11,440 bases of DNA from Chloroflexi bacterium UBA6265. Its GTDB lineage: Bacteria > Chloroflexota > Chloroflexia > Thermomicrobiales > UBA6265. Positions within the stretch are counted from its first letter, which is position 1; every line of letters starts with the position of its first letter. Both the position numbers and the translations under genes were made by a program. Positions 1-5,922 of this stretch are shown here, piece after piece. The notes under the pieces were generated by a model. The model was not told where the DNA came from. It was given only the letters and a program-made list of their open reading frames with translations, and made no database searches. The stretch lies in contig DJVD01000137.1 of assembly GCA_002440805.1 (NCBI GenBank), positions 8,732 to 20,171 of the forward strand. Reading direction: 5' to 3'.

Positions 1-852
1 GACACCGGTGGCAGCATTCGCATCCCTGCATCCCTTTGCGGCGTGGTTGGGCTGAAGCCGACGTATGGTCGCCTGGGCACAAGGGGTATCTTCCCCCTTT
101 CTCCCAGCCTGGATACACCGGGCCCCATGGCCCGGAATGTTGCCGATTGCATGGCGCTTTACCTCGCCATGACCGGAAAGCATCGCGAGATCCCGGCGAT
201 GTGGGACAGGTTCCCGCAAGGCTCAGTCTCGCTCGCCGGCAAGCGCATCGGTGTGCTGACATCGTTTTTCAATGAGCACCTGCAACCAGAAGTCGCCGCT
301 GCCCAACATCGCGCGCAGGACGTATTGGTATCACTTGGGGCCGACATTGTGGAATGCGATTGGCAGGACGCGACCGCAGCCCGCTACGCTGCCGGCATGA
401 TCTCCCGGATCGAATGCGCCCAGGTGCATCGCGACCTGCTGTACAACGCCCCCCACCTCATGGGTGAGCAATTGCGCCGACGAGTGGAGATTGGGGCCCT
501 GCTGCCGGCCGACACCTGGTTCACTGCCAACGCTGCTCGCGATCGCGCCAGGGCCAGTGTTGCGGCGCTGTACGACGAGCACCAACTCGATGCGATCCTC
601 GCCCCAACCACCCCGGTAACCGCTCCCCTGGTGGGGGACGAGACGATAACGTATGCCGATGGATCGTCCGAGGACACCGGTGCGGCACTGACCCGGTTGA
701 CCGCACCATGGAATGCCACGGGCCAGCCGGTATTCGCGATTCCGGCAGGATTGGATGATGGGGGCATGCCAATCGGGCTGTCGCTGGTTGGTCGGCCGGA
801 TGAGGAATGGGCCCTGGCCGATCTCGCCCATGCGCTGGAACAAGCCCTCTAA
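1..852 (+). CDS. Amidase signature family enzyme, C-terminal part (5' end outside window)
   Basis: The reading frame is open from base 1 and ends at TAA 850-852, so 283 codons of a longer gene are seen. The first residues, DTGGSIRIPAS followed by CGVVGLKPTYGR, are the core of the amidase signature. In this family the serine of GGS (residue 5 here) is the acyl-enzyme nucleophile of the Ser-cisSer-Lys triad; the lysine and the cis-serine would lie upstream of the window. The C-terminal block GQPVFAIPAG...GMPIGLSLVGRPDEE is also typical of the family, where it closes the substrate pocket. Such enzymes hydrolyse amides or act as the GatA glutaminase subunit of tRNA amidotransferase. I see nothing GatA-specific and no gatB/gatC neighbour on the visible side, so a stand-alone amidase of unknown substrate is more likely. 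It converges with the reductase at 910-1905 on a shared terminator. Confidence 0.9.
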   Translation, partial: DTGGSIRIPASLCGVVGLKPTYGRLGTRGIFPLSPSLDTPGPMARNVADCMALYLAMTGKHREIPAMWDRFPQGSVSLAGKRIGVLTSFFNEHLQPEVAAAQHRAQDVLVSLGADIVECDWQDATAARYAAGMISRIECAQVHRDLLYNAPHLMGEQLRRRVEIGALLPADTWFTANAARDRARASVAALYDEHQLDAILAPTTPVTAPLVGDETITYADGSSEDTGAALTRLTAPWNATGQPVFAIPAGLDDGGMPIGLSLVGRPDEEWALADLAHALEQAL

Positions 853-864
853 CTTTGTGCAAAC

Positions 865-895
865 AAAGGGGCGGCCACAATGGGCCGCCCCTTTT
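865..895. terminator. Bidirectional Rho-independent terminator between convergent amidase and aldo/keto reductase genes
   Basis: Bases 865-876 (AAAGGGGCGGCC) and 883-894 (GGCCGCCCCTTT) form a perfect 12-bp inverted repeat with a 6-nt loop. The A-rich start gives a U-rich tail on either strand. It lies 13 bp after the amidase stop and 15 bp before the reductase stop codon as read on the plus strand, so it can end both convergent transcripts. Confidence 0.85.
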
Positions 896-909
896 CGCTG
901 AGCCGATTT

Positions 910-1905
910 CTAGCCGGCCAGGATTCCATCGAGGGTTTTGACCTCGTCGGCGTTCAGTGGATCAGAGCTCAGGGTCGCCAGGTTCTGTTCCAACTGGGCC
1001 ACGCTGCTGGCACCGATCAGCGCCGAGGTGATCTCGTCGCGGCGGAGGATCCAGGCGAGTGCCAACTGGGCCAGCGACATGCCACGACCGGTGGCGAACT
1101 CATTCAGGGCGCGAACCCTGGAGAGGTAGGCCTCATCAACCTGATTCGATTTCAGCGAGCCATCACGGGCGGCGCGGGAATCGCTCGGGACATCCCCCGA
1201 GAGATAACGGTCGGTGAGCAGGCCCTGCGCCAGCGGAATATAGGCAATGCTGCCGACACCGTTCTCGCTGAGCACATCGAACAGCCCTTCTTCGGGCTCG
1301 CGGCGAAGCATGTTGTACGGCGGCTGGTGAATCAGCAGGTGCAGGTTATACGCCTTAAGCGCATCGATCATCTGCGAGGTACGTTCCGGGCTGTAGTTGC
1401 TCACGCCCACATACAGGGCCTTGCCCTGCTGCACAGCGCTCGCCAGGGCGCTGGCCGTCTCCTCAATGGGTGTTTCGAGGTCTTCGCGGTGGTGGTAGAA
1501 GATATCCACGTACTCCAGGCCCATGCGCGTCAGGCTCTGGTCCAGCGAAGCGGTGAGGTACTTGCGGCTGCCCCAGTCGCCGTATGGGCCCGACCACATA
1601 TCGAACCCGGCCTTGCTGGAAATGATGAGTTCATCGCGCAGCGGCTTGAAATCCTGCGCATAGATGCTGCCGAAGTTCTTCTCAGCACTGCCGTAAGGCG
1701 GGCCGTAGTTGTTGGCGAGATCGAAATGCGTGACGCCGGCGTCAAATGCCGTGCGCAGGATGGCGCGTTGCACATCCAGCGGGCGGTCGTCGCCGAAGTT
1801 TTGCCACAATCCCAGTGAGATCTCGGGCAACAGCAGGCCGCTCTTGCCGGTACGGCGGTAGTTCATGCGGCCATCGTAGCGGCCGGTATCCGGAGCATAG
1901 GTCAT
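910..1905 (-). CDS. yghZ: Aldo/keto reductase, YghZ (L-glyceraldehyde 3-phosphate reductase) type
   Basis: The 331-aa protein is an NADPH-dependent aldo/keto reductase, predicted cytosolic (beta/alpha)8 barrel. The family's catalytic tetrad is visible: D62 and Y67 in THFDLANNYG, K98 in SSKAGF, and H139 in FYHHRED. Blocks such as GKSGLLLPEISLGLWQNFG, GPYGDWGSRKYL, SLDQSLTRMGLEYVDIF and GKALYVGVSNYSPERT closely follow E. coli YghZ (AKR14A). YghZ reduces L-glyceraldehyde 3-phosphate and other toxic aldehydes, so detoxification is the likely role; the substrate is inferred. The C-terminal IGASSVAQLEQNL is the usual cofactor-phosphate region. The start at 1905 is preferred over the internal Met14 because the YDGRMNYR segment also has a counterpart in YghZ and because AAAGGGA (1913-1919) lies 7 nt upstream. 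The gene is a single unit with its own promoter, and its end meets the terminator at 865-895. Confidence 0.93.
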   Translation of the reverse strand: MTYAPDTGRYDGRMNYRRTGKSGLLLPEISLGLWQNFGDDRPLDVQRAILRTAFDAGVTHFDLANNYGPPYGSAEKNFGSIYAQDFKPLRDELIISSKAGFDMWSGPYGDWGSRKYLTASLDQSLTRMGLEYVDIFYHHREDLETPIEETASALASAVQQGKALYVGVSNYSPERTSQMIDALKAYNLHLLIHQPPYNMLRREPEEGLFDVLSENGVGSIAYIPLAQGLLTDRYLSGDVPSDSRAARDGSLKSNQVDEAYLSRVRALNEFATGRGMSLAQLALAWILRRDEITSALIGASSVAQLEQNLATLSSDPLNADEVKTLDGILAG

Positions 1906-1927
1906 TGGAAGGTCCCTTTCATTGAGC

Positions 1928-1947
1928 CGACATCCCCATCGATGTCG
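1928..1947. repeat. Inverted repeat at the predicted 5' end of the reductase mRNA
   Basis: CGACATC (1928-1934) and GATGTCG (1941-1947) are perfect 7-bp arms around CCCATC. The predicted minus-strand transcription start (about 1946) falls on its outer edge. The repeat could therefore be a repressor operator at +1 or a stabilising 5' hairpin in the transcript. The arms are seen; the role is inferred. Confidence 0.5.
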
Positions 1948-1952
1948 CCTTC

Positions 1953-1980
1953 CTTATCGCACGATTTCTCAGGTTGTCAA
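1953..1980 (-). promoter_or_regulatory. Candidate sigma-70 type promoter of the aldo/keto reductase gene
   Basis: On the minus strand a perfect -35 TTGACA (1975-1980) is followed after 16 bp by GATAAG (1953-1958), which matches 4 of 6 positions of TATAAT. The expected start is near 1946, leaving a roughly 40-nt leader before the ATG at 1905. Confidence 0.6.
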
Positions 1981-2029
1981 GCAGGGGAAAGACCTTCCGG
2001 TCGCGAAGCAGGAATTCGCGGCAAGACGC

Positions 2030-2059
2030 TTGACGGGCGTCAGGACCATTTGCTAGACT
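2030..2059 (+). promoter_or_regulatory. Candidate extended -10 promoter for the zinc-protein/sigma-like operon
   Basis: TTGACG (2030-2035, 5 of 6 to TTGACA) is followed after 18 bp by TAGACT (2054-2059), which is preceded by TGC as an extended -10 element. The predicted start is around 2066, just before the palindrome at 2067. An alternative reading with TAGACT as the -35 and TCTAAT (2078-2083) as the -10 is also possible. In that case the palindrome would lie inside the promoter. Confidence 0.5.
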
Positions 2060-2066
2060 CAAAAAC

Positions 2067-2080
2067 AGAACTTTTGTTCT
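2067..2080. promoter_or_regulatory. Palindromic operator candidate AGAAC-TTTT-GTTCT (SOS-box-like)
   Basis: This is a perfect inverted repeat with 5-bp arms and a 4-bp spacer, placed at or just after the predicted start site. The GAAC-N4-GTTC core is the core of the LexA/DinR box known from Gram-positive bacteria. The outer bases are A/T instead of C/G, so assignment to LexA is tentative. A different dimeric repressor would fit the geometry equally well. Confidence 0.45.
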
Positions 2081-2102
2081 AATAATGATCTTGGGAGGAC
2101 GC

Positions 2103-2321
2103 ATGCGACTGGAGCCGACAGAGAAGGCGGAGACGACCAATTACGTGCGATGGACATGTCCATACCACGATCCGCCGGTGCTGCTCGCCATGGTCGATGA
2201 TGCGGGTCACCTGCAGATCAAGGTTCGCAATCGCATTTGGCTGGTGAACGAGTACAGCTCGGTCGTGGCCACTTGCCCCAAATGTGGTGCCCGGCACACC
2301 CGAAAAATCGCCAGGGATTAA
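2103..2321 (+). CDS. Small putative zinc-binding protein (CX2H...CX2CX3H), function unknown
   Basis: The 72-aa protein starts at ATG 2103, chosen because GGGAGGA (2093-2099) lies just upstream; a start at 2085 would place that ribosome site inside the gene. Two metal-ligand clusters are visible, CPYH (C19, H22) and CPKCGARH (C58, C61, H65), separated by 35 residues that read as beta-strand-like (LQIKVRNRIWLV). This is the layout of a small zinc ribbon. The basic tail HTRKIARD would suit nucleic acid contact. It does not have the HX3CX2C signature of zinc anti-sigma factors. It is the first gene of a likely two-gene unit, with the sigma-like gene starting 60 bp downstream without an obvious terminator between. 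I do not recognise a named family. Confidence 0.7.
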   Translation: MRLEPTEKAETTNYVRWTCPYHDPPVLLAMVDDAGHLQIKVRNRIWLVNEYSSVVATCPKCGARHTRKIARD

Positions 2322-2381
2322 CTTCGGGAAATATCGAGCTCCAGAGAGCCAGTGTGTTCACATCGGTGAGGAGTTCGAGAC

Positions 2382-3059
2382 ATGACACGTTCGTACCAAC
2401 CAACCTTGCGGGATCGCCTGGTTGCCAAACACAATCCTTCGCCACCGGCCGAGGATCCGCTCGAGATACCCGCGGATGGTCAGATACCGGCTGCAACCGT
2501 GGCTACCATTGGGATGCTCGCGATCCACGCACAGGCAGGGGACATCCGCGCGCGCGATCGGCTGTACACAGCACTGCATCCGCGTCTGTATCGCAAGGGA
2601 TTTATCCTGCGGCCGTGGCCCAACACGCCGCGACAGACGGGGATCTGGGATCGCGACGATGTCGATCAGGAGAGCTGGATTATCTTCGCCGAGCTGCTGT
2701 CAGCGTGGAATGGTGAGCTGCCGTTTGTGCCGTACCTGTTTGCGCGCTTCGCCTGGCGCCTGCGCGATCGTATCCTCCGCGGCATCGGCAGGCCGTTGCC
2801 ACCAATCGGCGGCGTGCGGGTGCCGGAGGAACTGTTGGCCGAGGTGCTATCGGGTCACGATAGCGATCAGCCGGAATCGGTGCTGTTGGCCAACAATTTG
2901 TTGGCGCACATTCTTGAATCGATGATGCGCGGCGAGATCGAGACGCTGGAACCTCGCGAGTTGATGACCGTGTTGAAATCGCCACTGTTTGGGCCAAATC
3001 TGCAAATCACCACGCTGCCGGACGACGGTCATCCCTTTTCCCAGATCGAAGCCGCGTAA
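2382..3059 (+). CDS. Sigma-70 region-2-like protein with degenerate or absent region 4
   Basis: The 225-aa protein has ATG 2382 with AGGAG (2369-2373) 8 nt upstream. Residues 50-133 resemble sigma-70 region 2. AGDIRARDRLYTALHPRLYRKG matches the opening helix, DRDDVDQESWIIFAELLSAW (90-109) matches the DLxQExF-type region 2.2 that contacts RNA polymerase, and FVPYLFARFAWRLRDRILR (115-133) matches region 2.3/2.4 that binds the -10 element. The remaining residues (150-225), including LEPRELMTVLKS, show at most a weak trace of region 4 and no convincing helix-turn-helix. The N-terminal 45 residues look disordered and Pro-rich. It may be a divergent ECF-like sigma factor, or a derived protein that keeps only the polymerase-binding part. 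It follows the zinc-protein gene in the same transcript. The family call rests on motif resemblance only. Confidence 0.65.
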   Translation: MTRSYQPTLRDRLVAKHNPSPPAEDPLEIPADGQIPAATVATIGMLAIHAQAGDIRARDRLYTALHPRLYRKGFILRPWPNTPRQTGIWDRDDVDQESWIIFAELLSAWNGELPFVPYLFARFAWRLRDRILRGIGRPLPPIGGVRVPEELLAEVLSGHDSDQPESVLLANNLLAHILESMMRGEIETLEPRELMTVLKSPLFGPNLQITTLPDDGHPFSQIEAA

Positions 3060-3066
3060 ATTAACA

Positions 3067-3095
3067 TCGACAACTGTGCCCGTTTTCCGCACAAT
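3067..3095 (+). promoter_or_regulatory. Candidate promoter for the metB-DUF1992-dprA operon
   Basis: TCGACA (3067-3072, 5 of 6 to TTGACA), a 17-bp spacer and CACAAT (3090-3095, 4 of 6) are present just after the preceding gene's stop. The predicted start near 3102 leaves a leader of about 34 nt. An inverted repeat TGTGC (3075-3079)/GCACA (3089-3093) lies between and over these elements and could be an operator. Confidence 0.45.
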
Positions 3096-3135
3096 GCGTG
3101 CAAGGTAATGGCCAACGTGAGGGGAAACGCAGGGT

Positions 3136-4323
3136 ATGGCGGACGAATCAAAGTTCGAAGTGCGTGGGGATAGCACCGACTGGAGCGATACCAGCATCGA
3201 GACCCGCTGCATTCGCGCCGGTCAGGATCCCGATCCGCGCACCGGTTCCATGATTGTGCCGCTCTATCAAACCAGTACCTTCCGCTGGTCGGAAGTAGGC
3301 AACAGCACCGGCTATGAGTACTCCCGCAGTGGCAACCCCACCCGCGATGCGCTGGAGCAAAATATCGCCTCACTGGAGCAGGCGGCGTGGGGCCTGGCAT
3401 TCGCTTCTGGTACAGCTGCCATGCGCGAGGTTGCGATGCTGCTGGATCCCGGTGATCACATTTTGATGGCCCGGGATGCCTACGGCGGTACGTTTCGTCT
3501 CTTCGATGCGCATACGCGTCGCCACGGCATCGATGTCAGCATGGTCGATCTCACCGATCTCGACCAGGTACGGAACGGACTACAGGCAAACACCAAACTC
3601 CTCTGGCTGGAGACCCCAACCAACCCGATCATGGCGGTGGCCGATATCGCTGCCGTGGCCGACATCGCGCATGCTGCGGGCGTCAGGCTGGCCGTGGATA
3701 ATACCTTCGCCACACCGTATTTACAGCAACCGCTGGCCCTTGGCGCCGACCTTGTGGTCCATAGCGCAACCAAGTTCCTTGCCGGCCATTCCGATGTGGT
3801 GATCGGTGCAGTTGTGGGCAATGATGCCGACCTCTACGAACAACTGAAAGCCCAGCAGAACGATTGCGGTGCCGTGCCTGGTCCGTTCGATTGCTGGCTG
3901 ACCTTGCGCGGCATCAAGACGTTGCCGGTGCGTATGGATCGTCACGGTGACAACGCCATGGCGATTGCGCGCTATCTCAACGATCACCCGGCCGTTGCCG
4001 AGGTGTATTATCCCGGCCTCCCGGATAATCCCGGTCACGACATTGCTGCACGGCAAATGCGCAATTTCGGCGGCATGGTTAGCCTGCGAATGCACACGCG
4101 GGAGGCCGCGATCGCAGTCTGCAATCACACCCGCATCATTCAACTGGCCGAGAGCCTTGGTGGCGTGGAGAGCCTGATCGAGCATCCCGATTCAATGACG
4201 CACCTCGCCGTTAGCGGCACCGAGTATGCGATCGATGGCGGGGTGATTCGACTTTCTATCGGTATCGAGCACATCGATGACCTGATCGCAGATTTGGGGC
4301 AAGCACTGGAGCGTGCCCTATGA
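3136..4323 (+). CDS. metB: Cystathionine gamma-synthase/gamma-lyase family PLP enzyme
   Basis: The 395-aa protein belongs to the Cys/Met-metabolism PLP-dependent family (fold type I). The PLP lysine is K213 in [14 protein letters not shown]. Further family marks are YSRSGNPT (62-69) for phosphate binding from the partner subunit, SGTAAM (91-96), [14 protein letters not shown] with D188 against the pyridine nitrogen, [11 protein letters not shown] (341-351), and R372 in IRLSIGIE for the substrate carboxylate. E345 in GGVESL is the position where gamma-synthases and gamma-lyases carry Glu. The enzyme therefore either joins an activated homoserine to cysteine (methionine synthesis) or splits cystathionine; sequence alone does not decide. 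About 20 residues precede the usual N-terminus, so the start is uncertain; GAGGGG (3119-3124) is a rather distant ribosome site. Its stop overlaps the next start (ATGA, 4320-4323). lysC and asd, which supply the homoserine branch, lie nearby on the other strand. Confidence 0.9.
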   Translation: MADESKFEVRGDSTDWSDTSIETRCIRAGQDPDPRTGSMIVPLYQTSTFRWSEVGNSTGYEYSRSGNPTRDALEQNIASLEQAAWGLAFASGTAAMREVAMLLDPGDHILMARDAYGGTFRLFDAHTRRHGIDVSMVDLTDLDQVRNGLQANTKLLWLETPTNPIMAVADIAAVADIAHAAGVRLAVDNTFATPYLQQPLALGADLVVHSATKFLAGHSDVVIGAVVGNDADLYEQLKAQQNDCGAVPGPFDCWLTLRGIKTLPVRMDRHGDNAMAIARYLNDHPAVAEVYYPGLPDNPGHDIAARQMRNFGGMVSLRMHTREAAIAVCNHTRIIQLAESLGGVESLIEHPDSMTHLAVSGTEYAIDGGVIRLSIGIEHIDDLIADLGQALERAL

Positions 4324-4946
4324 GTCCGATCCGCAAGGTCGATGATTTCCGTTCAGTCGAGATCGAATCCTGGGATGACTATGTGCAGGAGGAGATCGCT
4401 GGCATGGCGGCCCGCGGCGAGTTGGATAACCTGCCGCACCAGGGAAAGCCGATCAAGATCTGGCGGACGGATGTAAATCCGGAATATGACCTGGCATTTA
4501 GTCGGCTGAAGAACGCCGGCGTGATGCCACTGTGGATGGAATTGGACAAGGAACTCGCCGCGCTCACCGATGCCTTGTGGGGCCGGCTGGATGCGGTCGA
4601 GGCGGAGATTCATCACCTGATCGCCTTGCTTCGGCGGCCAGGGGAACCGGAGCCGAAAGGAGAGCGATCCGTCTGGCAACAATTGCTTGGCTGGTTTCGG
4701 ACCGATTTCGACGATGCTGCACCCCCCCCGCCGACAATGACATCGATCATAGCCACCCGTGAACGCGAACGTAGGCGTTTCCTTGAATTGGCGGCGGAAC
4801 TCGACAAGCGCATCGTCACCTATCACGCCTCGTTGCCGCGCGGTGCCGAGCACTTACAGCGTCTACGTTGGCTGCCGAATCGCGCCGAGACTATTTTCGA
4901 TGACCGGATCAGGTTAGCCGATTGGTGGGAGAGCGGAACCACATGA
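4320..4946 (+). CDS. DUF1992 (DnaJ-homologue subfamily C member 28 domain) protein
   Basis: The 208-aa protein carries the DUF1992 pattern near its N-terminus. It reads VQEEIAGMAARGELDNLPHQGKPI (about residues 22-45), then PEYDLAFSRLKNAGVMPLWMELDKEL (about 54-79). The first part is the conserved ERGEFDNLPGKGKP-like segment and the second the AYRILKNAGxxPxWxELxKEI-like segment of the family. The rest is mainly helical and charged, with a Pro run (PPPP) near 135 linking to a second helical part rich in Arg and Glu (ATRERERRRFLELAAELDKR). No J-domain is seen, so the DnaJ name refers only to the shared domain. The molecular role of DUF1992 is not known to me. The start ATG overlaps the stop of the upstream gene by 4 bp and its own stop overlaps the dprA start in the same way, implying translational coupling. 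Confidence 0.88.
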   Translation: MSPIRKVDDFRSVEIESWDDYVQEEIAGMAARGELDNLPHQGKPIKIWRTDVNPEYDLAFSRLKNAGVMPLWMELDKELAALTDALWGRLDAVEAEIHHLIALLRRPGEPEPKGERSVWQQLLGWFRTDFDDAAPPPPTMTSIIATRERERRRFLELAAELDKRIVTYHASLPRGAEHLQRLRWLPNRAETIFDDRIRLADWWESGTT

Positions 4947-5854
4947 ACCCGGCTGATTCGCTGCGAATTGTGAGCGCATTGGCGCAGGTACCGGGAGTAC
5001 GCCCATCCGGTTTGGCGCTGGCGTTCGCAATTGGTCGCGAGCTGGGAATGGGGATTGATGCATTAACCCGAATGCCGGAGAGCGATGTATGCCGGCATTT
5101 GGGCTGGGACGCCTCGCAGGCCCGCAGTTTTCGAGAGTTTTTGGAGCAACCGCTCGATCGGTTCGAAGTGCTCGCCAGTCGCGGCATTCGGGTGACAACG
5201 CAACTGGACGCCCTTCAATCCGGCTGGTCGGCGCGGTTGCCTTCCACGCCGTGGTTATTCTTTCGTGGCGATCTCGACCTGCTCAATCAACCGGCTATCG
5301 GCTTTTCCGGATCGAGGGATGCCATCGATGAGGCAATCGACATGTCCCGCCGAATTGCCATCGAAGCCATCAACCATGGCATGTCCGTGGTGAGCGGTGG
5401 CGCTCGTGGGGTTGATCTGTCTGCCCATGCTGCCGCGCTTGATGCCGGCGGCACGACCGTGGTGATCGTTCCCCAGGGCCTTGATACGTGGTGGGCGCCA
5501 CCATCGCTTGCCGATCCAGCCAATCGTGGTCGCCTCCTCGTTGTGAGTGCCGACTTGCCATGGGCGCCGTGGACTACCGTGAGTGCGATGCAGCGCAACC
5601 GCGCGATTGTTGATCTCTCCGACGTCATGACGATCCCCCAGGCAGGCATTACCGGCGGCAGCCACTCTACCGGGATGTTCGCGCTGCGGCAGCAACGCGA
5701 TCTGTGGGTGGCCGATCTGGGAGATGCTGCACCCGGCAACCAACTCCTGCTGAAACGAGGCGCGCAGCCGATTCCCATGATGGATGGCATGCCAGATATC
5801 GCTCGCATGCGCGCGCCGAGGCCGACGGCACCAGCCCAGCAACCTCTTTTCTAA
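4943..5854 (+). CDS. dprA: DprA/Smf-like DNA-processing protein, lacking a C-terminal winged-helix domain
   Basis: DprA proteins load RecA onto incoming single-stranded DNA in transformation. The Rossmann-like core is visible: GFSGSRDA, VVSGGARGVDLSAHAAALDAGGTTVVIVPQGLD, then QRNRAIVDLSDVMTIPQAG, GGSHST in place of the usual SGSLIT, and a final NQLLLKRGAQPI. The N-terminal 40 residues (RIVSALAQVPGVRPSGLALAFA) resemble the short helical segment before the core. The protein ends about 30 residues after the core (APRPTAPAQQPLF), so the DML1-like winged helix found in many DprA proteins is absent. I chose ATG 4943 (303 aa) over an in-frame TTG at 4922: it gives an ATGA overlap with the DUF1992 gene, and GGGAG (4927-4931) precedes it. 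The changed SGSxIT motif means it could be a DprA-like paralogue with another job, for instance nucleotide or DNA sensing. Confidence 0.85.
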   Translation: MNPADSLRIVSALAQVPGVRPSGLALAFAIGRELGMGIDALTRMPESDVCRHLGWDASQARSFREFLEQPLDRFEVLASRGIRVTTQLDALQSGWSARLPSTPWLFFRGDLDLLNQPAIGFSGSRDAIDEAIDMSRRIAIEAINHGMSVVSGGARGVDLSAHAAALDAGGTTVVIVPQGLDTWWAPPSLADPANRGRLLVVSADLPWAPWTTVSAMQRNRAIVDLSDVMTIPQAGITGGSHSTGMFALRQQRDLWVADLGDAAPGNQLLLKRGAQPIPMMDGMPDIARMRAPRPTAPAQQPLF

Positions 5855-5858
5855 CCCG

Positions 5859-5887
5859 TTGCCAACCCACCCGTTCCGCGCTACCGT
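5859..5887 (+). promoter_or_regulatory. Weak candidate promoter for the MlrC-family/MBL gene pair
   Basis: TTGCCA (5859-5864, 5 of 6) is followed after 17 bp by TACCGT (5882-5887, only 3 of 6). The 68-bp gap after dprA shows no terminator hairpin, so the pair may also be read from the upstream operon. Confidence 0.25.
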
Positions 5888-5922
5888 AACGCCGATTGAT
5901 TGGTGCACGTAGAGGGACAGAT

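Noticed and set aside
880..1818. Long plus-strand ORF (312 codons) opposite the reductase
   Set aside because: It is the complement of a well-supported YghZ-type gene, has no family motifs and runs through the terminator; it arises from the codon bias of the real gene.
1907..1999. Similar GGAAGGTC-type stretches near 1907 and 1986
   Set aside because: The likeness is imperfect and short, one copy overlaps the ribosome site, and chance is a sufficient explanation.
2237..2716. Overlapping plus-strand ORF between the zinc protein and the sigma-like gene
   Set aside because: It is out of frame with both genes that have ribosome sites; the protein is low in hydrophobic structure and shows no motif.
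4922..4942. Upstream TTG start for the DprA-like gene
   Set aside because: It would put the ribosome site inside the gene; ATG 4943 gives a coupled overlap and the usual family N-terminus.
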